A DNA stretch of 64,000 nucleotides, taken from NCBI GenBank assembly GCA_954871525.1, contig OX940872.1:7029180-7093179 (forward strand), written 5' to 3'. Position numbers and translations under genes: made by a program. A model generated the notes under the pieces. The model was not told the origin of the DNA, did no database searches, and was given only the letters and a program-made list of their open reading frames with translations. This DNA is from Parietaria judaica (Eukaryota > Streptophyta > Magnoliopsida > Rosales > Urticaceae). This document shows positions 23,102 through 33,835 of this stretch, one piece after another; position 1 is the first letter of the stretch, and every line of letters begins with the position of its first letter.

Positions 23102-23506
23102 ATGGGGATCATCGTCGACGTTGATCACTACCAGGTCCTGGGGTTGCCTTCCGGCGACGAAGGCGCCAAGCTTTCCGAGAAGGATATCGCCAAGGCTTAC
23201 AAGGAAAAGGCGCTAGTGATGCACCCTGACAAGAGGCAAGGCCATCCCAACGCCCACTGCGAATTCCTCCAGCTGAAGTCTTCGTACGAAACTCTCAAGG
23301 ACGCAGCGGCCCGGAAAGCGTTCGATGCCCGGTTGAGGGTTAAGCGAGGTCGGACTCCGATGAAGAGGACGGGGAAGGCTGCTTATGAGAGCCAGAAAGA
23401 AAGAGAGCAATCATCTTCTCAACTTTCTGAACAGGAGAGGATCGACCGCGAGTTTCAAGCGGAGCTGGCTGAACTGCGTGCCAGGTACGCGCGGAAGAGG
23501 CGATGA
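23102..23506 (+). CDS. Short J-domain (DNAJC17-like N-terminus) protein, copy 1
   Basis: 134 codons, no intron. Residues 8-75 form a J domain (DHYQVLGLP.., HPD at 41-43, then KR, and a helix-3 SSYETLKD..ARKAFDARLR) that would stimulate the ATPase of Hsp70 partners. The rest is basic and ends in a charged helix (ELAELRARYARKRR). The spacing and the E..RI.REF..EL..LRARYARK tail resemble the N-terminal part of plant DNAJC17-type proteins, which are about twice as long and carry an RRM; that part is absent here. The start is set by an ATG shortly after the leader and by the conserved MGIIVDVDHY onset shared with copy 2. A GTAAGG donor-like site follows the stop (about 23531), so loss of downstream exons is possible. 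Probably expressible; promoter motifs are intact. Confidence 0.82.
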   Translation: MGIIVDVDHYQVLGLPSGDEGAKLSEKDIAKAYKEKALVMHPDKRQGHPNAHCEFLQLKSSYETLKDAAARKAFDARLRVKRGRTPMKRTGKAAYESQKEREQSSSQLSEQERIDREFQAELAELRARYARKRR

Positions 23507-25092
23507 AGACAGCGGCGTTCTCGGATTTCGGTAAGGAGAGGCACTTGCTATTTCATTAGGGTTAGGGTATACTCTGTTATTGACAATGTATAGATACCTT
23601 GCACTGGTTAGTAGTGATTTACCTATCATGATCGATTGAATTAGTTATCTATGATTATCGGTAAAATGCTACAATTAATCGTTATCTTTTTACAATACGG
23701 GCAGTTTTGTAAAGTCGGCAAATCACTCGCAAATCCAATTTTCGAGTAAAACGAAGTCGCGGTAAATGTCTACTGGTAGAATTATTGAAAGCTTTTGAAA
23801 AATATCGACAAAAATGTGCGATACGATTTTATAAATACATCACAAAAGTGATGGATATTTTATTTCGATCCAGTACCTCGTTCACATGCAAATCACATCC
23901 ACAAAGCCCGAATTTGAATAAAAAAAAGAAACATAAAATATTAACTTGGAATCTCAAACTTAAGATATATTTGAATTTCATATTAAGATGGATTTCTAAA
24001 AATTCTAAGAGTTGGTGTTAAAAAATTGAAGAAAATATAAAATTTTCTTGATAAAAAATGAATTGAAGAACAATGGTATTAGCTGTTGATGTTAAATATG
24101 TATGAGAAATTGAGTGTAAACCCCGTCGAGATTATAGTATAACACTTTTGTAGAGTTCCGTTGGAGTAAAAGGTGAACATATTTATTTCAATCTTTCACG
24201 GAACTACTCTTTAAATAGTTGTCTCATTATCTTCCGTGTTTTATTTCGGTTTCTATTTTTTACTTGATACGTTCTTAACCCCGTCATATTTTCGTGCAAG
24301 TATCAATGGAATCAGGGTTTATCTTTATCCCAACAAAAACCCTAGAGTGAGAACCATTTTATACACATAGCAGCCGTAGGATTGATTTCCATCACACGGT
24401 CCAAAATATGTCCAATAATAATCATAAACGACATGACGCATATTCTAACACTATTTATATAAGGATGTGAAAATTTATATTCTAAATTTGAAATCTCTAT
24501 TTTTTTTTTATAAACAAAAATTTTGAGCGATAAAAATATCCCTAAACACATATACTCATTTTTCAAGTAATAAAAGATTGTGTTCAGGGCACGGCTCTTC
24601 CACGCTTTGTGCGTGATTTTTGTCGTGCCTTCGTGCATTTCAAAATCAGGTCCCTGCCAGGCATAATTTTAAGATCTTCAAGCTACGTGAAGATATTTTT
24701 CGGTCAATTAACGTCTCAAAAGTATCCGAAATCAAAATAATAATCACGAAGCAAGTGTCACAAAAAACATATACAATAATCATAACTTGAGAATATATGC
24801 CGCTAATATTTCAAAAAAAAAAAAGTCTTTGTAAATTTTGAGAAACATGAAGACAAACAATTGTCCCTATTGACTTCAAGTCGGTTCATATATATATATA
24901 TATATAATATTTATATATATTGATAATATAATGAAGCTTAAAAATACGAATCTACGTCTTGAAATAAATAAACTAGATATCTTTATTAATTTAAAAAAAA
25001 AAAATTACAGATGTTTTTATTTTATAATTATTTTATGCTGCATTATTTTCGTAATAAGTATAGTTGTTAAATCTAGAGATAACATCTTCGAA

Positions 25093-25147
25093 TTGGGCCT
25101 GAAAAAGCACAATGAGGCCCAATAACTATGTCCGATACCTATATATT
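25093..25147 (+). promoter_or_regulatory. Promoter of J-domain gene 2 (site II pair, TATA)
   Basis: TTGGGCC near 25093 and an inverted GGCCCAA near 25116-25122 form a site II pair. A TATATATT (25140-25147) replaces the TATAAAT of copy 1. A TTAGGGTTTTA (telo-box-like, near 25157) occurs here but is degraded in copy 1. Confidence 0.5.
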
Positions 25148-25231
25148 ATGAATGAATTAGGGTTTTAAATTTATCAAATATAATAATAAGTAGCAGACGT
25201 TGCTCTCTCTATCTCTCGTTGAGAGTGAAAC

Positions 25232-25636
25232 ATGGGGATCATAGTCGACGTCGATCACTACGAGGTTCTGGGGCTGCCTTCCGGCGACGAAGGCGCCAAG
25301 CTTTCCGAGAAGGAGATCGCCAAGGCTTACAGGGAAAAGGCGCTAGTGATGCACCCCGACAAGAGGCAAGGCGATCCCAACGCCCACTGCGAATTCCTCC
25401 AGCTGAAGTCTTCGTACGAAACACTCAAGAACGCCACGGCCCGGAAAGCGTTCAATGCCCGCTTGAAGGTTAAGCGAGGCCGGACTCCGATGAAGAGGAC
25501 GGGGAATGCGCCTTATGAGTGCCAGAAACAAAGAGAACGATCATCTTCTCAGCTTTCTGAACAGGAGAGGATCTACCGCGAGATTCAAGCAGGGTTGGAT
25601 AAACTACGTGCCAGGTACGAGCGGATGTGGGGTTGA
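25232..25636 (+). CDS. Short J-domain (DNAJC17-like N-terminus) protein, copy 2
   Basis: 134 codons, same length as copy 1 and about 84% identical by hand count (roughly 22 differences). The J domain is intact with HPD at 41-43. Differences cluster in the C-terminal third; the tail ends LRARYERMWG instead of LRARYARKRR, so the basic end is lost. Equal length and no frameshift in either copy suggest both were under some constraint. Like copy 1 it lacks the second half of canonical DNAJC17. The two genes lie 2.13 kb apart in the same orientation, from a tandem segmental duplication. Confidence 0.8.
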   Translation: MGIIVDVDHYEVLGLPSGDEGAKLSEKEIAKAYREKALVMHPDKRQGDPNAHCEFLQLKSSYETLKNATARKAFNARLKVKRGRTPMKRTGNAPYECQKQRERSSSQLSEQERIYREIQAGLDKLRARYERMWG

Positions 25637-25825
25637 AGATGGCGGCGTTCTCGGATTTTTGTAAGGAGAAGCACTTGCTATTTTTTCATTAGGGTTAGGT
25701 TTTTTTTGTTTGTTGATATTGTATATTCTAGTTGTAGAAGTTTCGTAATGTTTATATTCTATTACTGACAATGTATAGATATATTCGCTCCCTTGTGATA
25801 TTTGATACATTGTATTGGTTAGAAG

Positions 25826-26272
25826 CAAGGTTCAACTTATCGAATTTGTGATAAATCGCTTGCTGTTTTCGATAGCTTACCGATTAACCGACGGAAAAGT
25901 TATAATATTGCAGCTTGCCGATTACCGACATTTTTCGATGATTATCGACGGATTATCGACACTTGTCGATATTTTTCGATGGAAAACTTATAAAATATAT
26001 TTTTAGCTTATTTTTACTAAGTTTGTAATATTGATAAAACATTAAAATGCCAAAAATAAAATAATTTCATACTCAAACACAAATAGATAGAATATAATCT
26101 CACTCTCACATATGTATATACTCAAAATAAAATCATCGAAAAATACAAAATTTATTGAAACGTATCATATTTTTGTTATTTTTCAAGATGTTTGCCGATT
26201 TTCGACAAAAATCATGGAAAAGTTCTGGCATGGTCTTCTTACCGATAGCTACCGTGAAAAAGTCGAACCTTG
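25826..26272. mobile_element. CAAGG-type hAT-like MITE (447 bp) in J-gene copy 2 flank
   Basis: Ends CAAGGTTCAACTT and, reversed, CAAGGTTCGACTT. Perfect 8-bp target duplication GTTAGAAG at 25818-25825 and 26273-26280. The paralogous position in unit 1 (about 23605-23620, GTTAGTAGTGATTTA) is an empty site, so this insertion postdates the duplication. Internal TTATCGA/TCGATAA-type words recur. Non-coding. Confidence 0.9.
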
Positions 26273-27144
26273 GTTAGAAGTGATATATTACTTATAAAAT
26301 TGTATTCTTCAAGAGCACTGTTTGGCCAGTCTCGATCCAACCCCCAAGATTATTCCAAAGCAGCGGTCAACTCTTAAACTGATGTCGTAGCTCACCCAAC
26401 GACATATGTATTTCGGGAATCCAATGACAAGCACACACATGTCATCTATTCACAACCGACACACACGCGGGCAGACGACATGACGTTCATTCATATGAAT
26501 CATATCATGGGTTTTTTCTTGTTTGAGCATATTATCTATACGGGCTTCAATAACCTACAACTAACATGTTTTCGTAAAATAAGTTAGTATTACTCTTAAA
26601 TAAAAATAATAATGATAAAATTTTAAGATAAATTTGAATTAGATGGATATCGAAAAAGAATAAGAGCTAATGAACGTATTTTTTTTTTCAAGAAAATCTA
26701 GAATTTTCTTGATAAAAAATTTAAAGAAAAAAAATATCAGAATTAGTTTCTCTCTCTAAGGTTCTTAATCTTCTTATTCATAGCTAAATATGTATGAGAA
26801 ATTGAGAGTTCAAACCTTGACGTTTATGGTGTTTTGCCACTGTGCTGCAGGTTTTATGGTGTTGGGTAGATTAAAATTTAACATATTATAGGTTATTTTT
26901 AAGTAATTTTTTTTTTATAAATAAATCTAAAATTTCAGGTGCAGCCCGTACACATACTCAAGTACACGTGGCTCTGCCCATGCGGGATGAGATAATAGTA
27001 CAACGCTTTTGTGGAGTTCCACTGGACTAGTAAAAAATGGACATACATATTTTGATATTTGGTGGAACCACGCTCTAAATAATTGTGTACCGTTATATTC
27101 CGTGTTTGATTACGGTTTCAATTTGAACTTGATACGTTCTTAAC

Positions 27145-27287
27145 CAAGGTTTAAAATGCCGCTTGCCGATGTCATTTTGCATTTTCCATTTTACGGTTAT
27201 ATCGCTTGCCGATGGATATGTCGATGGGTAAATGGTAAAAAAAAGGGCATGCCGCATGTACCACATATACCGCATGGGCATACCGTA
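27145..27287. mobile_element. Truncated CAAGG-type MITE
   Basis: Starts CAAGGTTTAAAATGCCGCTT and continues with the TGCCGATGTC and TATATCGCTTGCCGATGGATAT words of the family. It then stops abruptly where the gypsy LTR sequence begins at 27288; the right terminus is missing. Confidence 0.7.
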
Positions 27288-30200
27288 TACCAATTTTATG
27301 TCGTTTCCTTTTATGCCTTTTGAACCTATTTACATTGGCTAAACTTCATTTTAGAAGCAGTTTTGTTTTGAATAAGAAAAAGGGCGAGCTCTTGCTTGCC
27401 ATAGTCGAGTTTTATCTCGCCTAAGATCCGTTCTTCGTGTTCAACGTATTTCTCCTACACCAGTTGGTATCAGAGCCACTCGTTTTCGTGCGATAGCACC
27501 GAGGAAGCGAGCCGTTCAAGACCCATTCGTAGAAGATGCGGCAAGACGAGATGAGATCGACGGACTTTGCGCTCAGATTGAATTGTTGACCCGTCAGATG
27601 ACTGTCATGATGCAGAACCAACACCATATTGATTTGGTGCCCGACGCACAATTACCGAGCCGTTCCCATTACCGAATGAGCCCGGTCGAGCACAAAGAGC
27701 TTCGCCGTCAAGTCGAGGAGCTTCTCGCCAAGGGCCACATCCGCGAGAGTTTGAGTCCGTGTGCCGTCCCGGCTCTCCTCACGCCTAAGAAAGACGGTAC
27801 GTGGGGCATGTGCGTTGATAGCCGCGCCATAAACAAGATCACGGTGCGTTATCGTTTTCCTATACCACGCCTTGATGACCTCCTTGATCAATTAAGTGGT
27901 GCACAAATTTTTAGCAAGCTTGATTTAAAGAGCGGGTACAACCAAATCCACATTCGACCCGGAGATGAATGGAAAACGGCCTTCAAAACTCGTGAGGGCC
28001 TATACGAATGGCTCGTGATGCCCTTCGGTCTATCCAACGCCCCGAGCACATTCATGCGCGTGATGAATCAAGCCCTCCGCCCTTTCATCGGTAAATTTGT
28101 CGTGGTTTACTTTCATGATGTTTTGATTTTTAGCGCTAACCCCGAAGAGCATTTACACCACCTTCGAGAAGTTTTACTCGTGTTTCGTAGCCATGCTCTC
28201 TTCGCTGCTATGCACAAGTGTGCCTTCGCCACCGAATCTGTGGTTTTCTTGGGTTATGTCGTGTCCGATGCCGGTCTCGCCGTGGACCCGTCTAAAGTTT
28301 CCGCCTTCTCCTCATGGCCTACCCCATCCACTGTCACGGAAGTCCGGAGCTTCCACGGTCTTGCATCTTTCTACCGGCGTTTCGTTCCTCACTTTAGCTC
28401 CATTATGGCGCCGATAACCGAATGAATCAATAAGGGACGTTTTCATTGGTGCTCGGACGCCCCAACGCCTCCGTTCTCATCAAAGAGAAACTAACCACGG
28501 CTCCTATCCTCGTTCTCCCGGACTTTGAGCAACCTTTCTTGCTGCACTGTGACGGTTCCAAAGTGGGCATTGGCGCTGTCCTAAGTCAAGGTACTCGTCC
28601 TGTGGCTTATTTTAGTGAGAAATTAACCGGGCCAAAGACTCGCTACAATACTTATGACGTGGAATTCTTGGAAATTGTACGTGCTATTCATCATTGGCGT
28701 CATTACTTGTTCCATAAAGAATTTGTTTTGTACACGGACCATAACGCACTCAAGCACCTCGGCCCTCAAGATAAAGTGTCGGCTCGTCACGCCGCTTGGA
28801 TCGACTTTTTACAACAATTCACATTCACCATCAAACACAAAGCGGGAGTGTTGAACCGTGTTGCCAACGCTCTTAGTCGCCGCCACAATCTCTTGACGCA
28901 ACTTCGTGTCTCCGTACCGGGCTTTGACGCGCTTCCCGAGCTCTACACATCGGACCCAACATTCAGCCGCCTCCTTCCACCGCTTCCAGCAGATTCCGCT
29001 TCGGCATTTGCTTGGTCAGAGGGTTTTCTCTTCCGTTTCGGCAAGCTTTGCATCCCTGAGGGCAGCCTCCGTCTTATCCTCGTGCGTGACCTACACAATG
29101 AAGGACACGTGGGCCGCGATCGCACCTTTTCCCTCCTCGCCGACTCTTATTATTGGTCGTCCATGCGCAAGGACGTGTACCGTTTTGTCGACCGTTGTCG
29201 TACTTGCCACCTCGCCAAGGGTAAAGCATCGAGTGCGGGACTTTATTTGCCCCTCCCTATTCCAACACAACCATGGTCCGACGTTAGCATGGATTTTTTC
29301 CTCGGCCTCCCACGCACTCAACGTGGTCACGATTCTATTTTTGTGGTCGTGGATCGATTCTCCAAGATGGCCCATTTTATTCCATGCAAGAAGACTTCCG
29401 ATGCGAGCAACGTGGCCTCTTTGAATTTTCGGGAAGTGTATCGTTTGCATGGCCTTCCAATGTCCATTGTATCCGTTCGTGACACGCGTTTCTTGAGCCA
29501 TTTTTGGCGTAGCTTGTGGCGCCTTGTCAACACGTGACTCGATTTTAGTAGCGCTTATCATCCACAAACCGACGGACAAACGGAAGTTGTGAACCGTTCG
29601 CTCGGCGACTTATTGCGTTGTCTCGTTGGGGAGTCCATTAAGTCGTGGGATCAAAAGCTCGGACAAGCGGAATTCGCTCACAACCACGCCATCAACCGAA
29701 GTACCGGCTACAGCCCATTCTTTGTGGTATACGGGTTCTCTCCTCGCTGCCCAGCCGCTCTGGCCGCGGTCCCGCAATCCAGCCCGGTCCATGCCGACGC
29801 CGAGGCCTTCGTTGACCACCTCCACGCAACTCATCGTCGTACCACCCAATCTTGAAGCCGCTAACGCCCGTTACAAGCTCGATGCCGACAAGGAGCGTCG
29901 TGCCGTTGTGTTCGACGTCGGTGACTACGTTTGGGCGGTTTTGACTAAAGACCGTGTTCCCGCCCACGAATACAACAAGCTCAAACCAAAGACGATCGGT
30001 CCCGTTGTGAGAAGGTCAATGACAACGCCTACCGCCTCCGCCTTCCAAGCCACACCCGCACTCACGACATCTTCAACGTGAAGCATCTTCGGCCTTACAC
30101 GGGCGACAATTCCGACGAGGACACACCGCCGAATTCGGGGACAAATTCGTTCGACCCGGGGGAGAATGATGCCGATATCCTCGGACTTTCCTTCATGGAG

Positions 30201-30495
30201 GCTCGGGATAGGAATGGAAAGAATTAGTGGAGGATCCTCACCACACATCGGCCATCATTATTTGCTTTGATGTTTTAATTATTGCTTTCTTTTTTGCTCT
30301 CTGTTTTAGTGGTATTTGTTACCAATTTTATGTCGTTTCCTTTTATACCTTTTGAACCTATTTACATTGGCTGAACTTCATTTTAGAAGCAGTTTTTTTT
30401 TTTAATAAGAAAAAGGTCGAGCTCTTGCTTACCATAGTCGAGTTTTATCTCGCCTAAGATCCGTTCTTCGTGTTCAACGTATTTCTCCTACACCA
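27288..30495 (+). mobile_element. Decayed Ty3/gypsy retrotransposon with internal deletion
   Basis: LTR-derived segments 27288-27462 and 30320-30495 are nearly identical (175-176 bp, both ending CTCCTACACCA). A primer binding site TGGTATCAGAGCC (initiator tRNA-Met type) follows the 5' copy at 27465-27477. A polypurine tract GGGGGAGAA precedes a TG at 30167, which probably starts the 3' LTR (about 329 bp). The 5' LTR has therefore lost about its first 150 bp, and no target duplication can be seen. Gag and protease are almost entirely deleted. Confidence 0.88.
27484..30227 (+). pseudogene. Gypsy gag-pol remnant: gag start fused to RT, RNase H, integrase
   Basis: A short gag-like N-terminus ([20 protein letters not shown], from about 27511) runs in frame directly into reverse transcriptase ([10 protein letters not shown].., 27650 onward), so capsid, zinc knuckle and protease are missing. 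RT has [11 protein letters not shown] and [12 protein letters not shown], but the catalytic YxDD box reads YFHD. A TGA at 28423 and a frameshift precede RNase H (LLHCDGSKVGIGAVLSQ, YTDHNALKHL). Integrase has its HHCC zinc region and a first catalytic Asp (VSMDFFLGLP), but the second catalytic Asp is Val (SVRDTRF). A TGA at 29535 and another frameshift near 29855 follow, then the C-terminal HIFNVKHLRPY-like end. The element is non-functional. Confidence 0.88.
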
Positions 30496-30499
30496 ATTT

Positions 30500-31331
30500 G
30501 TAACTTAGATATGTGGGTGAAATGAATAATGTTAAGTCACTTTATTAGTTGAAGTGTATAATATTAAGTCAAATTATTATGTGAAGTGAATATGTATGTT
30601 AAGTATGTAATATTAGGTGAATATGCATGTTAATTGTATATGTATGTTAACAAATTTAATATTAGTTGACATACATATACAATGAATATACAATGAATAT
30701 AGTTGACATACATATAGATACTTTATTAGTTGAATATGTTTATTAGTTGAAGTGTATAATATTAAAATGAATATATATATTAAGTGTATATGTATGTTAG
30801 GTGAAATTAATATGTATTGTAAGTGTATAATATTATTTGAAGTGTAATATTAAGTTAAATTATTAGGTGAAGTGTATGTTAAGTGTGAATGTGTGATATT
30901 AGTTGAATTGAATAACAAAAGTCCCACATTGATAAATGACAAGAGTTTGGTGATGTTTATATACCAAATATTAGGGACATGAGCTTGGGCCCTTAGGGTC
31001 ATAGGATTTTGGGGTTGGGGGAGGACTCACACAAATGTTCTACCACGTGTGCGCTGCCTGTCCGACGCGGCGCGGCGAGGTGAGGTGGGGTGCTCTTTTC
31101 CAAGTATAATTCCATCCATTTTTTGCACATTTTACACACAAAAATAAAAAATTCCTTCCACGTGCCCACGCGAAAAATGGTAAAAATCCAGCGAAACGAA
31201 ATGGTTTTCGTTTCGCATACCTCCGAAACACGAAAATCAGTCGAAATGTCGACCGATTTTTGCAAAATTTTACACCTTGATATAAACAACAATTCTAAGC
31301 AAAAAAAAATATCCTTTAACCAAAATACTCA
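30500..31331. repeat. AT-rich degenerate repeats and LTR-like fragment
   Basis: 30530-30910 repeats words such as GAAGTGTATAATATTAAGT and TATGTATGTTAAGT in loose tandem. 30840-31095 then resembles, in reverse orientation, 46985-47180 (shared CCCACATT..ACAAGAGTTTGG and GGTGAGGTGGGGTG-like words). The CCCACATT..ACAAGAG pattern is common in plant LTRs. No gene. Confidence 0.5.
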
Positions 31332-31340
31332 TTTAAAAAA

Positions 31341-32955
31341 GGGAAATTTATGGCAAAAATACCCAATTTTTGGTCAAATTGCCTCCCGTGTACCGAATCT
31401 TTAAAACTGGAGGCAAAAATACCCAACGTGCGTTGACTGTGACTTTGGGATGAAAACGTTAATTTTTCGTTAACATCTGCCATGTGGCCGTTAGCGGCAA
31501 AAATACTCAACCTTTTTTTTCGAAAAATTTAATTTTTAATTTTTTAAATTTATGTTTTTTTTCTTTTCTTGATTAGTGATAATTACTTGACTATCACAAC
31601 AGTTAGTCAAAACATCTATTGATATCTTAATGTGCTTGTATAAGCTACATTTTGTGATAAAAATCTTATTATCATGAGAAATTTTAAACATAATGTTACG
31701 GGTATTATAAATAATTGAACAGGGTTTTGAAAATAGGTATCCGAATTTCTGGGTATGCGGATTTTTGGGTATCCGGATTTTTGGATAACCGAGTTTTTGG
31801 ATCCGGATACGGGTAGTGATTTTTGGATACCCGGAAAACCGGATACGGATAAAGGTAGTTCAAAAAAACCGGATACACGCTCCGGTTACAGCCCTAATCA
31901 CCCTTTTCATTGGCAATTGACCGTTTTAGATCGAATTAATGCAATCAATTAATGTCTCCGTATTGAAAAAATGGCTTAAGAATATATGACAGTAAAAAAA
32001 ATATTATCAATAATCAATAAGGCTTGGTTAGTAATAATTGGCTAAGGAAATATGAATAGTGCCGAAGGAAGCTATGAACCACAATGAAATAGTGCCGAAG
32101 GAAGCTATGAATTACCACAATGAAAACCAACTTAAGGTCATTCTCCAAAAAAAAAAACTCATCGAAGGCCCATCCAACGCCGCAAATCGCATCCTTATCG
32201 GAGGCCGGACGCGCCTTCACGAGCAATGTTTTTGCCGGACGCACTACTTCACGCGTGCGCCTCTGCTCACGTCATCGGGCTGCGTAAGCCCTTCTAAAGG
32301 GGCATAAGGATGGCAAGAGACGGGTGGTGGCTCGTGTGGGGCCTGTGGGGCCGCTCGAGGTGCTCCCGGCCCACTTTAAGGGTTCTGGGAGTGTTTCGAG
32401 ACCATTTTTTGCAAACTTTATGAATTTTTGAGTGTCTTGATATTTCTGGAAACATATGGACACTTTATTTCGTGAAAATGGACTTTCGGTGAATATCTCG
32501 GGCTAAATTAATTGACTTTATTTAATAAAAAAAGAAAACTTAATTATGTAACTTTCCTTTTATTAATTTATTAAAAATCAATTACTTAAATATCCCGTAA
32601 CATTATGTTTAAAATTTCTCATAATAATAAGAATTTTATCAACAAATGTAGCTTATACAAGCACATTAATAAATCAATTGATGTTTTTACTAACTTTTGT
32701 GTTATTCCATGTATTTAGAATTCAAGTAGTTATGACTAATCAAGTAAAGAAAAAAATATAAATTCAAAAAAAAGTAAAAAAAAAAAGGTTGGGTATTTTT
32801 GCCGCTAACGGCCACATGAGAGATGATAACGGAAAATTAACGTTATGCGAAAGTCACGGTCAACGTACGTTGGGTATTTTTGCTGCCAATTTTAAAAGTT
32901 AGGTACACAGGAGACAGGTTGACCAAAGGTTATATATTTTTGCTGTAATTTCTCC
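31341..32955. mobile_element. Mutator-like element with long inverted ends (1615 bp)
   Basis: The left end GGGAAATTTATGGCAAAAAT and right end (reversed) GGAGAAATTACAGCAAAAAT begin imperfect terminal inverted repeats. These extend about 365 bp inward (to about 31705 and from about 32590), including matching ATGTGGCCGTTAGCGGCAAA words. Flanking 9-mers are TTTAAAAAA (31332-31340) and TTCAAAAAA (32956-32964), 8 of 9 identical, as expected of a Mutator 9-bp target duplication. No transposase is present. The centre holds GGATACGGGTA-like repeats (31735-31880), a short tandem duplication (32055-32125) and a GC-rich stretch (32160-32400) that may be captured host sequence. Confidence 0.8.
32055..32125. 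repeat. ~33-bp tandem duplication inside the MULE
   Basis: ATAGTGCCGAAGGAAGCTAT followed by GAA..CCACAATGAA occurs twice in direct tandem with a small indel. Confidence 0.75.
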
Positions 32956-33835
32956 TTCAAAAAATATAAATAAAACGAGTATATTAGCGCGTTCAGGGGC
33001 CGGTTCTTCCTCGCTGTTGCATTTGCCGTGCGTTTTGTGTTTTTTTGAAATCAGGTTTGTAGCTGAATTTTTTAGTTTTTTTTTTTTATCGGGCTTTTAC
33101 CGCCATTTCTGGTTTGGACTTGTGCCGCTGTCTCCAAAATCAGGCCTTACGCCGTTGTCTCCGGGATTGGCTTTTGTTGACTTTTCCAGGCCGTGGTCGA
33201 ATTGACTTCTCTAGGCCAGTCTCGGTTTGAATTTAACGAGCAAGATCTAGTTTATTTTTTGGGCTGATCTTTGTGAGCCTTTGTACCCTCACTTATTTAG
33301 ATCCTGAAAATTAGTCATAACAATATTTTTAAGAAATAATAATAATAATAATAATAATCTATATATATATATAAAAGGAAAATCTCACCCCTAATAAATT
33401 AGTAGCTTAAAAAGCCACAGATCAGAGAATCCTCATTTTCTACAATTTTTAGAATTTACAATTTTTTTAATAACAAATTTATTTGTTACACACTTCCTAC
33501 TACTCTCTCTGAATTAATTCTCTATATATTTTAGTCATTACTCTTCAGCCTATTTACGTTGCTATTCGTCATTGTAGATGGTAAATTTAATTAAATGCTA
33601 TCATAAATATTTTGCTTTGTATTCTTCTTCTAATATAGCAAAAGAATTCCAAAAGATGCTATCATAAATATTTTGCTTTGTATTCTTCTTCCAATATAGC
33701 AAAATAATTTCAAAAGGTGTATCTGAAATTTCTTCTTTAAAGAATTCCAAAAGGTGCTGTGAACTGTGGAGGTGAAACATTAATAAGCAAACAAAAGTTT
33801 TCTTTCATTCGGGTCGATATTTCTTTTTCTCTGCT

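Larger units (their letters stand above)
22571..24279. repeat. Tandem segmental duplication, unit 1
   Basis: This block is colinear with 24668-27144. Shared anchors in order: an upstream stretch with CGGTCAAT and AAAAGTAT, the promoter with AATTGGGCCTG, the J-domain gene, the 3' flank with GATTTACC/GTTAG.AG, the AAATTTTCTTGATAAAAAAT region, and a final ACTTGATACGTTCTTAAC. Unit 1 is about 1.7 kb and lacks the MITE of unit 2. Confidence 0.8.
24668..27144. repeat. Tandem segmental duplication, unit 2
   Basis: Second copy of the block at 22571-24279, expanded to about 2.5 kb by a 447-bp MITE (25826-26272) and other AT-rich sequence. The colinearity ends at ..TTCTTAAC, where a truncated CAAGG-type MITE and then a Ty3/gypsy element begin. 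Confidence 0.8.

Noticed and set aside
27583..29855. Functional host genes from the RT and integrase frames
   Set aside because: They belong to a decayed gypsy element with LTRs, primer site, stops and frameshifts.
30494..30530. Other half of the MITE truncated at 27287
   Set aside because: The sequence after the 3' LTR shows no MITE words or TTCTTAAC duplication, so simple insertion of the retroelement into the MITE is not supported.
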